Source: Phanerochaete sordida
Taxonomy: Eukaryota > Basidiomycota > Agaricomycetes > Polyporales > Phanerochaetaceae
Assembly: GCA_019973155.2 (NCBI GenBank)
Contig: BPQB01000002.1
Coordinates: 496,001-560,000 of the forward strand
Reading direction: 5' to 3'
DNA length: 64,000 bases
The position numbers were made by a program, and so were the translations under genes. Below, one piece after another: positions 45,701 to 57,814 of this stretch. Numbering within the stretch: the stretch's first letter is position 1; every line of letters starts with the position of its first letter. The notes beneath the pieces were generated by a model. It worked only from the letters and a program-made list of their open reading frames with translations, was not told the DNA's origin and ran no database searches.

Positions 45701-48700
45701 CGAGATTGGTGAACGCGGTGTCAACCTGTCTGGTGGACAGAAGGCTCGAGGTGCGTGACGCTCGTCTAGTACATGGCCCACTTTGCTAATCCCAGAATAG
45801 TGTCTCTTGCCCGTGCCGTCTACTCCCGGGCATCGGTCCTGCTCCTTGACGACGTCCTTTCTGCTGGTGAGTTGCCTCTGCAAGACAGGTCCGGACGGTA
45901 TGGCTGACCGTCCCGCCCAGTCGACGCGCACACTGCGCACCACCTCTACTACGAGTGCCTCAAGGGCGACCTCATGCGCGGCCGCACCGTGATCCTCGTC
46001 TCGCACCACGTCCAGCTGTGCGCGCCCGGCGCGGCCTACGTCGTCGCGCTCGACAACGGCCGCCTGCAGTTCGCGGGCGACCAGGCCACATTCCAGTCAT
46101 CCGGCGTGCTCGCGACGCTGAGCCAGTCCGGCGCGGCCGACGCCGCAGACACGAAGGAAGAAGCCGCCGTGCCCGCCGTCGAGGAGATCGCGGACGAGAA
46201 GCTCGCGCACGCCGCGGAGGACGGCTCCGAGACGGCGTCAACGGCCGCCGCGACTGCGGTCGACGGCGACGCGGCGCCGCCCGCGAAGAAGGCGCCGCGG
46301 AAGCTCGTCGAGGAGGAGAAGCGCGCGGTCGGGCGCATCAGCAAGGACATCTGGACGACGTACCTCGATGCGTGCGGCGGATGGGCGTACTGGGTCGTGT
46401 TCGGCTCGGCGCTCATCATCGCTGCGGCGAGCCCGGTGCTGGAGAATGGCTGGCTCAAGTGCGTGGGCTTTGCGTTGTGCTCGCGAGCCTTGCTGACGGA
46501 GTGCTGTGCAGGATTTGGTCCGGGTCTGCTCTTGAGACCGAGGAACAGAAGCCTGCTTCGTACTACATCACTGTCTACGCGATTGTGGGTACCTCCGTTT
46601 GCCGTGCTCGTATCCCGCTGAAGCTCTTGTCATAGATCACTTTTGCTGGCCTCATTGTCACCACTGCACGGTGGTTTGTTCTCTGTACGTGATGTCGTCG
46701 TGTCAATGCGTTCTGAACTCACTCTGTTGTAGACCGCGGAGGTATCCATGCCTCGAGGGTGCTGTACCAGCGTACGTCTCCTCTCCCTACTGCCGCATTA
46801 CGAGAGCTGACTTTTTTGGACAGGCCTTCTCGAGGGCGTGCTCTTCGCCAACATCCGCTTCCACGACACCGTATCTCGCGGTCGTCTTTTGAACCGGTTC
46901 GGAAAAGACTTCGAGGGTGCGTGAATCGTTGCGTCTCTGCTGTCCTCGTGCTGATTTCCGTTCCAGGTGTCGACAGCAGTCTGCCTGATAACTTCGGGCG
47001 CAGCGTCATGTACGCGCTGTCTGCGACTACAACCTTCGTCGTGATCACGATCGTCGGCGGGCTTCCGTTCTGCATTGCGGCAGTGTTTATCGCGTTCTTG
47101 TACTACAGCGGTGAGTATGATCAGTCGTCTGCTGTGAACGCCTACTGAACACTGCTGTAGTTGGCAAGGTCTACGGTCAGACGTCGAGAGATATGCGTCG
47201 CTTGGGTACGTTTGCTTTTATTTGTATATCCGCGGGTGCTGACAAGAGAATTAGATTCCGTGACGAGGTCCCCTCTCTACTCCATCTACGGCGAGACGAT
47301 TGCCGGTGTCACCGTCATTCGGGCGTTTGGTGCCTCATCGAAGTTCTTGCGCGACATGCTGTGCTGTGTTGACACCGTACGTCCTTTCATACGTACAAAC
47401 TCGTCTGGAGCTGACCAAAAAACAGAACTCGAACCCCTACTACTGGATGTGGGGAGGTATGGGTCGCAACTATGCCCGAAGTCTTGTTTACTGACAGTTT
47501 GTCCAGCTAACCGTTGGCTGTCAGCTCGATTCAACCTGCTCTCTGCTGCTGTGGTGGGATCCACCGCGGTCGTGGCGGTGCTGACTCCAGGCATCCCCGC
47601 GTCCACCGCTGGCTTCGCTCTGGCCTTCGCTTCGACTGTGATGGGCGACGTACGTCCAGCACCTCCCTACTCCCTTCGCTGTGTCTCTAATGTCTAGGTT
47701 TTAGCTGCTGTTCATGGTCAGGCGGTTCGTTGGCTTGGAGCAGTCGATGGTGCGCGACCTGCTCATCTATCAACGTCAACTTGGGCTAATTCAACTCCGA
47801 CACCGCAGGTCGCTGTCGAGCGTATCAAGGAGTACACTGAAGTCAAGCGCGAGCCGCCAGAGTTCCTCGAGCCCCGTCCTGCGGCCAGCTGGCCGGAGAA
47901 GGGCGAGATCAAGGTCGAAGACCTCGTGATTAAATATGCAGTATGTTCCTCACCATGTTCGCTGAATCCTAACTCACTGTTAGCCAGCCCGAGCTGCCGG
48001 CCGTCCTTCACAACATCACCTTCGAGATCAAGCCTGGTGAGAAGGTCGGCGTGCTCGGACGGACGGGTTCGGGCAAGAGCACCCTCGCCCTGTCGTTCTT
48101 CCGATTCGTCGAGCCCACCGAAGGCCGCATCGTCGTCGACGGTGTCAACATCTCGAATGTCGGCTTGACTGATCTCCGGAGTCGCTTGACTATCATTCCT
48201 CGTATGTGCCAGAAATCGTCTGGCAACGACTAGCGACTAATACATCACGCAGAGGATCCTACCATCCTCAGTGGCACCCTCCGCTCGAGTTTAGACGTGT
48301 TCAACGAGTATCAAGATGCTGAGATCGTGAGTGTTCGCCTCATATGATTGTTCCTATACGCTTACACCGTGCATACAGTATGAGGCCCTCCGCAGAGTGC
48401 ACCTGATTCCCTCCGACGACTCTACTGAAGATCCTGAGACGGTGAACGCAAATGTCTTCCGCAATCTCGACTCGCCTGTTTCCGAGGGCGGTGACAACTT
48501 CTCCACTGGGTACGTTCACCCGTATTCTTCGAACCGGCTGCCGCTGAGACCTCCAAAGCGAGAAGCAGCTGCTCTGTATGGCTCGGGCTATCCTGAAGCG
48601 CACCAAGGTGCTGCTCATGGACGAGGTAAGTCATTCTTATTTCAGGCTGTAACACCGAGCTGACTGGTCCGCAGGCAACCGCTAGGTAAGCTGCGCAGCG

Positions 48701-49106
48701 CAGCATCCGATGAGCATTGTAACTCAGCGATCTACAGCGTCGACTATGCTACGGACGAGCTGATTGGAAAAACAATCAGACAGTACGTAGCGCATACTAC
48801 ACCCTCGGTCCGCAGCGAGCTCATCATATCCGCAGTGAATTCGCTGAGAGCACTATCCTCACCATCGCGCATCGCCTGCGCACAATCATCGACTACGACA
48901 GGGTGAGTCGCTGTACTGTGCATCACATCGCGCGTCCGCTGATCACAGCTTGTGCGCAGGTGTTGCTCCTCGACCAGGGGCGTATCGCCGAGTTCGACAA
49001 GCCAGCCACGCTTCTCGCCAACCCGTCGTCAAAATTCCACGCCCTGTGCAAGGCTACGGGCAAGAACGAGTTCGCGATGTTGAAGAAAATGGCCGGTGTC
49101 GCATGA
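42789..49106 (+). CDS. ABCC/MRP-type ABC transporter, copy C3 (intact)
   Basis: 31 exons: 42789-42998, 43054-43954, 44010-44491, 44545-44571, 44620-44709, 44761-44881, 44930-44991, 45045-45318, 45372-45511, 45564-45750, 45801-45866, 45921-46458, 46512-46584, 46636-46684, 46733-46771, 46824-46916, 46967-47110, 47161-47205, 47255-47376, 47426-47456, 47507-47649, 47705-47749, 47809-47940, 47988-48201, 48253-48326, 48379-48509, 48559-48625, 48675-48685, 48738-48782, 48836-48902, 48960-49106; 4770 bases, 1589 residues. Order: TMD0 (about five helices in residues 1-210), TMD1, NBD1 ([33 protein letters not shown]), a charged Ala/Glu linker, TMD2, NBD2 ([29 protein letters not shown]). NBD1 has Asp in place of the catalytic Glu, as usual in ABCC proteins. 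Probable drug or conjugate exporter; substrate unknown. Confidence 0.92.
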
Positions 49107-49590
49107 GATCAAACTAGATTCTAGATGAGATGTCCATGTCTGTAACTATAACGTTAGAGTTGACTCCACAAGATTTTGCGCGAATCTGATGAGCGGGTGT
49201 CAACTACGAGACAGGATGAAGCGCAAAGTCCGGACGTTCGGAGGGGTCAATGGGCGTTCCTGTGAGTTAGAGTTATGGTTGCTATCAGCCGATGCCGTCG
49301 GGTCTGACGCTATTCAAGTCTAGCGTCGGTCGAGTCATGCTGCAGGGCACTCTGGGTGCCCATCAGCGCGTGTTCTCATTCGACAGCGGCGGCTATAGAC
49401 CCCGCCCTGTGCCCAGAAGTGTAGTCTGACTCCCACCGGAACCGCTTCACTGACTCGCGCAGCGTCTGACCGCGGTTCATAAGCTGCGACGCGCGTCGGC
49501 TGTGTCTCTCATCGCAGCTCATCCAGACAGACAACCCTCTAACCTACTGCGACGCGTCACCCTTCGCCTTGTCCTATAAAGCCAGCCACC
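49107..49590. promoter_or_regulatory. C3 3' flank and promoter of membrane protein gene
   Basis: A 484-bp spacer. The first ~95 bp match the C1 and C2 3' flanks. A TATA box (ctataaag, 49574-49581) lies just before the next start codon, which itself sits in a strong gccaccatg context at 49586-49593. Confidence 0.65.
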
Positions 49591-50330
49591 ATGCCGTCGA
49601 TCAGCTCAGCAGCTATTCTCTCCAAAGATTATTTCCAAGGGTCAGTGGCTGCACCTCTCGCATCCGCGCAAAGCTTACCTATGTCTGAGCAGAATACATT
49701 TGTCTCTATGGGCCTAATTCCGCGAACGACAGACAACTCCGGCAGTGGGGGCTCCCTCTCTGGGAGCAGCACCACTGGCGGAGGAGACAACACGAGCAAG
49801 ACCGCTCGCATCGTTCTGCCCATCGCTCTCATCGTCGTCATCCTCATCGTCTCATCCCTGTTTTGTCTCTATTGTCGGCGCGTCCTGCACCGCAGTAGGG
49901 TCGGTCCAATACGCCTGGATATGTTCGGGGGCCCGTCTCGCCCCCGGCTGTGGGACGTCCGCCTAGGGCGCCCAGCAGACAGACCGCTCTCTCTGAGCGA
50001 CATGCAGGTGAGTTCTCGGTTTATTGGCCCTAATGCGTACCCGTCACTGATCATCTCTCTCCGTAGCCTTTGTCACTTCAGCGCGGCTCGCCGTCGCCGA
50101 TCCCGGCTCCTTCTACCACCCCGTCGTTTAAGCTGTCGTCACCACGCGTCGATTCCGCTCGACCAGGAAGCGGAGCTACCGACGCCCCTCATGCAAGCGT
50201 AGAACCAGATGTCTTGCAAACTATCGTCCACATCGCCATGCCACGGCCTGCACGGTCACGGGAGAGCAGTCGGGAAGGCGCCCACGACTTACCCGAGGGC
50301 CTGACCTTCGGCGTTCTTCGACATTCGTAG
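49591..50330 (+). CDS. Small single-pass membrane protein (unknown)
   Basis: Exons 49591-50007 and 50067-50330 give 226 residues. The Ser/Gly/Thr-rich N-terminal ~70 residues end in a single strong membrane helix (IVLPIALIVVILIVSSLFCLYC, about residues 72-93) followed by basic residues (CRRVLHRSR), which predicts N-terminus outside and C-terminus in the cytosol. The tail is Ser/Pro/Arg-rich and low in complexity. There is no clear cleavable signal peptide. Such proteins are common next to transporters and receptors in basidiomycetes, but I do not recognise this one. Confidence 0.7.
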
Positions 50331-50706
50331 GGGTAAAGGGAGATATGTTATGGATCGCCAATACATACACTTGAATGATCATGAGAGAAATGCTATGTTC
50401 ATTGTTTATTCTTTCGCCAGACGAGCGTCTATTTTCATAAAAGTTGACGCGCTGTTGCCTCCAGTCTGCCTGCCCGGCTCCTGCTTGCTCTTGGTCTTAC
50501 ACCTCCACTTGAGATAACCGCCGCTTCACCGTCCAAGAGGTACCTGTCTGCGTGTATTGCGCCATTTGCTAAACTTACCGGTCAATTACTAGTCGCTACA
50601 CAGATTTGCCAGCGGCTTCAACCAACTGCTCGGAGGCGCGGAGTCGTAGAACGCGCCGGCTAGTTGAACATCGAACGCACTAGCACATTGCATTCAGGTG
50701 GTCGGT
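50331..50706. other. Intergenic before B3
   Basis: A 376-bp spacer. AT-rich at 50335-50450 (3' UTR of the upstream gene). It does not show the B1/B2 promoter blocks, in line with B3 being the more distant copy. Confidence 0.5.
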
Positions 50707-53700
50707 ATGGCACACCCGGTAATTTGGCAGCGAGTGTACGACTTCCAGCCCATTGGGCACACTCCACCGACTTCGCTCGTTCGGGACATTCCTCCTGAGA
50801 AGGACGCGAATATCCTGGTCTTGCAATGCAGCGACCCGCACAACATCTTTTACACTCTATACTCTAGCGGTGCAGATGATTCAACATGTAAGTCTCAGGG
50901 TGAACCTGACGGGGACGCGCACGGCTCACGAGAATCTTTCCTCAAGCTACGCGCAAACTCGATTTTACTTGCTCCGACCACGAGCCTGCTGTCCTAGGTA
51001 CTCGCTGCGATTCTTTCTGGCCATAGAATCTAAAGCAACCTTGTCTTCAGCCAGGAACATCTTGCTGTATACCCTGATCTTGCGGGACGACTTCGAGAGC
51101 AAGAAACATCTAATTTGGAATATTTTCTACCACATGCTTCTGGACGACGCATCCTCTACGCTGCTTGTAGAGCAATGCAGAGCCCTGGCAAGACATTCCC
51201 AAACGCAAGAAGCCTGGTTCGCTAGCCAATACACCGACGCCATCAAGATCGGCTCTCAACTGACACTGCACGAGCTCCATCACCACTGGGCGTGGTACGC
51301 TCGCACCGACACGTTCAAGGACGACCACAAGCTGCGGCTCAAACAAAAGCTGCTGCGCTATCTGAAGAAACACCAGAAATACTATCGCGGCTACGTCAAC
51401 ACTTTTCCTGCGCGAGCGACAGGACCGATGTGGGCGAACGCTGGCGTCGTCATGAACGAGGCTTACCACCGCTACTGGGAGACCGGGACCATGTACACCC
51501 GGGAACACGATATTCGCAACGCTACCCATGTCAACCCCCTATTCGCGTACTCGAACGGGCAGCAGACCTTTGCCATGAACGACCTCACCGCGCCCCTCGC
51601 AACGTTCCTAATGGCGGACGCATTCTGCTCTCTTCACCCCTCGAACTCCTCCACCTGGCCCAAGCCGGCCCTTGAGTCGCTTCACGCAGTCGCGAGGTCG
51701 CAGTTCCACACGTGGTGCCTCTGCTTCCGCTCATGCATCCAGGCCAAGAAGGTTGTTCTTCGCCACATTTACAGCGACCCGCTCGCCCTCGGGTTAACTC
51801 TCCAGGAATACGCACACTCCGGAAGGGCCTCCATTGCATGCCGTGTCAAGCCGTGGCGCGCGGCATTTCTTGTTCTTGACGGCGACGGCTTTTCGACCGG
51901 CTCCGACGCACCAGCTCCTGTCTCATTCGATGTCATAGACACGACAAACACGAGCGATACCCAAGGTATACTAAACGTACTCGTTGCATGCGTCCCCCTC
52001 CTCAAACACGCCGCCTGGGCTGTCCTCTATACCGAGACGCGGGATGTTTATGGTGACGAGCCCGTCACCGAATCCCTGGTCCAACTCTGCGGCGATCTTG
52101 GCACCATGTCTCTCCTCCTCGACATTGCACCAACCTCCTACTTATCTGAGTTCCGGACCGAGGCTAACATGGGAGAGCTAGTTTCACGTCAACTCATTCA
52201 TAACGTCAAGGGATACGTGGAAAGGCTTACCTGGCGACGGCCTTCGCGTCTTGAGACGTGCGACAGGAATCTCGGGGTCGAGACCGAGCACATGGAAGAC
52301 TTCCTGTACAAAGTCTGTCTCAAGATGTTCCAGCGTGAAGCCGTCAGCCCGCCAGACGAGTCCGAGGGCTCCGAACGCGAGCGCAGCCGCGCCCACTATT
52401 GCCGTCGTTCTTTCGCGCTGCTCATCCGGTACCTGGTCAGCCGGGTTGCGACAAACTGGCCGACGGTGGTCATGCATGTCGTGGAGCGTATGACAGACTC
52501 GTACGACCTCATGATAGCCAAATGCAGCATCTTCGACTACGTCTGCCAGCTGTACCAGGTCGGCGTGCACTCGGCGCTGCACTACAAGCTCGGGAGCATC
52601 ATGCAGCTCGATACCGCCCCCCTCGGCCGCCTCCGTGGGTGGTCCCAGGCTCCGCCCGTCGTGTGGCTCGCGTTCTCGGTACCGCGCACGACGTTCAAGG
52701 TGCTCGACGAGGAAGACGCGCCGCACAATCCCCCAATCTCCGTCGGCGTCGGTAGCGAGATCGGCGGCGAATCATACCACTTCCCAAGCTTCGAGCCGTT
52801 CTTCGGCACGCTCTCCGTCGAGGGTCACGCCGAACGTGCGCGCGCGTTCATCACGGAGGATACACATGGCCGGCGTGGCGACTCGCCGATCATCGTCACG
52901 TTCTGCATGCCGACGCACCTTCTTGCGCGTCCAGAGCCTCTGCAAATGTCTGTGCGTCTCCTCGTACTGAAGACACCAGAGACAACAAAGTTCTACGTCA
53001 AGTACGGCAATGTCGGACGCTTCTTCGAACTTTCGACGGCAGACCCTAGTGTTCATGTTCTCGCACATCCGCCGACGCTCCGCAAAGACGTGAATGTCGC
53101 GCCCCTCATAAACCCGGCCATCCCTCGTGCAGTGCCTGGCCAAGACACTGTTCTCCTTGGCTTCGACAGCAAGCGGGATAAGGTGGTGGCGATGACCTCC
53201 CGGGCAGATTTCAAGGATCCCGAGATGAAAGCGGCTCTGGCGGACAAAAAGGCGACTCCAATTGATTATGAGCAAACTAGCTATTGCGCAATCCGTCTCA
53301 AACTCGGGTCTCAGTACCAGAGCGATATGTCGTTCCCCTATCCCATCGACGGAACGAAGATACGCATACGGCTGTCTCGTCGGGAATCATGGGTAGAGGT
53401 ATGTGACGTCTCTACTTGATAGCTGATTGTCGGCTGACCAGTGCGCTGTCCTGCAGGTGATTGCGCCGCCTTCGCCTCTGGGTAAATCCCTCAACGAGCT
53501 GTCGAAGGACCGCTTCCCAATGATCGCTGACGGAAATGAGCGCGCACCCTGGAATATACACCGATTGTCTTTGGGACGCCTTCCTCAGCTGTCCACGAAG
53601 AATCCGAGCATGCTCCAATGGGTCACGCGACACGTTGACTTCGCCTTCTCCGAGACCGAAAACGAGATCCGCGGCGACCCGCGCGAGGCCAAAGACACAC

Positions 53701-54479
53701 TCACGATGGTCAAAAGCACAATCTCTTCCATCTTCCAGCACTTCGTCGGCACGAAGGACACGCCCGGGCGCAGCGCAGTGGCTCTGGCGCGGCAGGACGG
53801 CAGCCTCGCCTTCATGCTCCTCATCACAGGCCTGCGGCTCGACGCGGCGGCCCACACCGTCGTGCTCGATGCGTTCGTCCCGCGGGCTGCGACAGACACG
53901 CTCCGTCGGCTGCTCGAGGCGCTGCGACCGAAGGCCGCCCGCGTCACCCTGTCTGACGACGAGGTGCGCGCGTGGTCGCAGCTGCTGCCCGCGCTGGCTG
54001 AACGCTGTCGGGAGTGGCGGCACGCGCCCGAGTGCACGTACCTCGCTGATGAAGGCGCCGGCGAATGGATGCTGTGCGGGTGTGGCGAGGGCAGGGACGC
54101 GGACGCGCTGAAGCGGAAGAAGGACTGGGCGCCGTTCGCGCCGCACGCGACGCGCGTCGCGCTGGGCCAGCTCTTCGCGGTGTCGTACCTCGAGCGCATG
54201 TGCACGACGGTCGTGAAGAACATGAGGCCGATGCTCAGCGAACACGGCGTGCCGCTGAGCGACCTGCGGCTGCTCCTGGAGGAGGGAGGGAGGGACGGGA
54301 AGGACCACTGGGACACGTACTGTGCGCTGTGTCTCGGCTGGCTGCCGCCTGGGACGAGGAAGATCTGCAAGCGCTGCAAGGCGCAGGTGTATTGCAGCAG
54401 AGAGTGCCAGCAGATGGACTGGGCCAACCATAAAGAGGCGTGTGGAGAGGCAAGCAATCATAATCTCTCAGACTCTTAG
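50707..54479 (+). CDS. MYND-finger protein with DUF4470-like N-terminus, copy B3 (intact)
   Basis: Exons 50707-50887, 50947-50997, 51051-53398 and 53457-54479 encode 1200 residues; exons 1 and 2 have the same lengths (181 and 51) as in B2. N-terminus: MAHPVIW, TPPTSLVRDIPPEKDANILVLQ, then KLDFTCSDHEPAV and ARNILLYTLI, the DUF4470-like region (also known from axonemal assembly factor DNAAF3, from memory). Central region includes GPMWANAGVVMNEAYHRYWETG and WRAAFLVLDGDG. The C-terminal MYND finger reads CALCLGWLPPGTRKICKRC and QVYCSRECQQMDWANHKEAC, with all zinc ligands. Exon 3 is 2348 bp, unusually long for this intron-rich window. Function unknown; it is the only B copy with an undamaged frame. 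Confidence 0.88.
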
Positions 54480-54787
54480 GCAGGACACCCGGGTTTACTC
54501 GGTTGACGTGGAGGTTGAGGTCGACAACGATGTATCTAAAATGTAGGACCTCAAATAGGTCGGCTTATACGAGACATACTCCTCGCGACGTCGCATGGTA
54601 CGCCTTGTCCTCGATAATGGACTTAAGCATACTTCTAGTCCTGGGCGGCGATCAACCTGGTCGGGTCTAAAGCTTTGCGCGGGCTATGTACGAAACATGT
54701 CCGCGATGTATTCAAGGACACGCAAAACCATGGGTCGTCACGGACCATTTTGATAGGATGTATATACAGTACCTGCAAGCACCATGT
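54480..54787. other. Intergenic after B3
   Basis: A 308-bp region with the likely B3 3' UTR. No gene or repeat was identified. Confidence 0.5.
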
Positions 54788-55153
54788 TCAGTCAACAGTG
54801 TGCGGTTCTGCCAGTGCCAGTGCCCGCGCCCGCCACCCTACTCGACTGTGAACGAGCTTAAGCTCGCGCCGGACCAACGGATGTAATGAGGCGAGGGATG
54901 TATTCACTTCGATGTTTGCGACGACAGTGTGTGCGAGGGCCCACTTCTCTCGCCGTCTCAGACCCTGGAGGAGTGCGACAGTCAGTTCAGTATTGACACC
55001 GCCGGCCGCGGCCCATCGAGATCGACGCCAGGAGTCGTGGTATCGCATCGCCTGGTCCACGGCCTCGGGGTGATTGTTTTCGAGACAGGCTTCAATGAGA
55101 TACAGCGCCGCGCAAGTATTCAAGGTCCTTGGTAGCCCTATGAGAGCAGGCAT
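54788..55153 (-). CDS. Possible small protein or 3' gene remnant
   Basis: A 121-residue uninterrupted frame downstream of UTP25 on the same strand, with coding-like composition: helical, Leu/Arg/Ala-rich, for example ALYLIEACLENNHPEAVDQA and LQGLRRREKWALAHTVVANI, resembling helical-repeat (PPR/TPR-like) proteins. Only ~130 bp separate it from the UTP25 stop, leaving no room for upstream exons, so it is either a very short gene or the leftover end of a larger one. No family could be named. Confidence 0.35.
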   Translation of the reverse strand: MPALIGLPRTLNTCAALYLIEACLENNHPEAVDQAMRYHDSWRRSRWAAAGGVNTELTVALLQGLRRREKWALAHTVVANIEVNTSLASLHPLVRRELKLVHSRVGWRARALALAEPHTVD

Positions 55154-55283
55154 CTTGTCACGAAAGTCTTATCAGAGACACAGAAAACGCGCGCCTTCCG
55201 ACGTAGCGGCCTCGCATTCAATTAAAAGTCAAAAGACACGGAGGTCGGCGACCACATGTATTGAAGCAGGATGAGGACACAGG

Positions 55284-57814
55284 TCAGAACGTCGAGCGCT
55301 TGACGAGCTCGCCGACGCCCTCAGTGCCCGCTATCCGCTCGAGGCGCATGTGGTCGTAGCGCGAGTACAGGATCTTGCAGGTGACGTCTGACGGCTCGAC
55401 GCCGTCGTCGAGGAAGGGGTACGACAGGAACTCGGTGTAGAACTGCGGGTGGTCGGGCGGGCCGTAGAAGATTAGGTTGCGGATGCCGCGGATCTTGTAC
55501 CTGGACAGCAGATCAGTATCGTGTCCAGTGGATGGGAAGAGTGCTAGCGACGTACCGGCGGAAGAAGTGGAAACGCTCGCTGACGAGCAGGAACGACTTC
55601 TTGCCGCTGAAAAACGCTTGACGCGCCCTGGAGATCTCTTGGTTCGACGAGTACCTGAAGGCCTGCGTCAACATCGACATTCGACAGCCGAAACAAACTG
55701 GCGGCGTACTCAGAAAGGACCGCGAACGACACGCCGACAGTCTTGCGGAAGTGGTTCTGGACCCGGATGAAGTCGAACGACGAGGGCACGAAGACGACTG
55801 TGTTCGCGCTCTGCACCGCGGACTTGAGGACGGCGGGCAGCACCTGAACTCGATACTGTCAGCCAAATTCTGACACACGCGGAAAACGCGATGCTCGCCT
55901 GGGTCGTGAAGTGCTGGAAGCGCTTGTCAGGCTCGTCCTTGGGGCTGGAGCAGTCGAACTGGATGAAGTTCTGGGTGTGGAGCGGCAGGTGAGCACGTGC
56001 GAGACGCCGCAGCAGCCGCGGGCCTACCTGGTCGACGCCCTCGGGCACAGGCACCGGCCGCCAGCGCGACTCTGTTCGCAGCTTGCCCGCGACATTCAGG
56101 AGGGTATTGTTGAAGAGTGCGCGCGTTTCGGGGGTCTCGTACGCCGACAGCAGCACCGACTGGCGCAGGAACGCGGCGCTGCGTGCGGGTCAGTCTGCGC
56201 TCGGAGATCCAGGGTGGTCAAGCTCTGGGACTTACTGGCCGTCCAGGTACCACGGTTTAATTCGGGAGAAGTCGACATCATGTGACTCCTTGGGAAGCTT
56301 GTTAAGCTGCGAGAAGACGAACTAAAGGGTATAGGGTGAGCCTGAGGGCTGCCTGTCAAACGCGCACAGTAAGCTTGCCTGAACGTGCTCCCAGTTCTGC
56401 ATCGTGAGAGCGTCCATTTGATCCATTATGAGTAGCTCGATAGAGGACAGGAAGTCCGCATTTCTAGACAGGATCCAGTTCAGTGGCCAATCGCAGATTG
56501 AGTTGGGGTGACGCACTTCTCTTTCTCGATGGACATCCGCAAACCCAATGGGCTCGCAATAATGACATCACAGCCGTAGAAGTCTGCGAAGAGCTTCATG
56601 CTCTTGCGAGTCATCTTGACACCCAGCCGGAAGCTGTCGTCGACATTCCCCCTGAACATCTCGACATGGTCCTTCGGATATGTACCAGGCTCCGCGGCGA
56701 GGAGCTTGTCCACTGCGCCTGGTGGTAAGCCGTATTCCGTCTCAAATCGCGATCTGTTCTCAACCTGGAAAGAAGGTGGTGGCGTATGCGATGTAAGCGC
56801 GGACACCCAGCGCTGCGCAAAGGAACGGAAGGGCAGGAGGATGAGGACAGAAGGTCGTGTGAAGCCTTGGTCTTGTACGTCTTCTGGTGCTGGTGTCTCG
56901 GACTTTTTGGCGTGAGTGATGCGCTCGTTGTTCTTAAGAACTCGTCTTCGCTTTCTACACTTATGTAAGTGCATGTAAAGATAGCTGAGAAGATGAGACG
57001 CACTTCGTGATATGGTTAAGGGCATGGAGGGATATAGCTTCTCGTATTGACTGTTGCGAGTCCAGAGGCGTTCGTGTCACATACAAGTCTTTGTTTGACG
57101 ACAAAGTTGTGAGAACATCGTTCTGTAAACTCGCGACGTCTGCCATAACAATAATATATGAGTCTGGATGTCGAGTTGCGAATGGCTTCGGAGACCCACC
57201 TTTCGACACCTTCGTCTGACGTTCTTGGAACGGAGTCCACAGCCTTTCTAGTATCTGCGGAAAATTGAATACGCATAGCGCGGGGACAGACTATAGTGAA
57301 CGCACCGCAGGCTTCTCGCGCTTTTCGACATTGCTTCCCTCCGCCTCTGGAACGTAATCCACCGCACTTCCCAGCTTGCCATACTGCGCTCGCTGCGTCT
57401 TCCATGACTTATTCTCCACAGCCACGCGTCTAGCCTCTGACAGATCGGAAGAGCTGGGTCCAAAGTGCGCCTCGTACGGGTCAGCAGCATCTGGGGTATG
57501 CTTAGCATGACCCAAAGCGCAAGGAGCAGAGCGCACGCACCGTTCACGTCTTCGTCATCCACCGCAGGCTCGGGTATCTCCTCCGCGTCCTCCATGGTCT
57601 CGTCGCCCTCTGCTGTGTCTTGTGCAGTCTCCTCCGGCGTGTCCTCCAGCTCGTTAACCTGTACTTCACCGAACTGGACGTTCCGCCGCTTGTTCAGCTT
57701 CTCGGAAGGCCTGGTGTCGTCGAGGATCCATTTCCGCTTGCCCGCCTTGGTCGCGGAGACGTTGAGCAGCGTCAGGAGCTGCGTGGTCGTTTCGTTTCCT
57801 CGGTCTATAGCCAT
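55284..57814 (-). CDS. UTP25: U3 snoRNA-associated protein UTP25 (DEAD-helicase-like)
   Basis: Component of the small-subunit processome, needed for early 18S pre-rRNA processing in the nucleolus; a degenerate DEAD-box helicase fold. Exons (minus) 57814-57541, 57490-57306, 57254-57004, 56954-56517, 56463-56379, 56321-56236, 56178-55899, 55843-55710, 55654-55556 and 55500-55284 give 682 residues. A 60-bp in-frame intron (57199-57140) may also be removed, giving 662. Blocks: acidic N-terminus, [116 protein letters not shown]. Two introns begin with GC (56378 and 55898). Start at 57814 is the best ATG; an extra 5' exon cannot be excluded. Confidence 0.9.
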
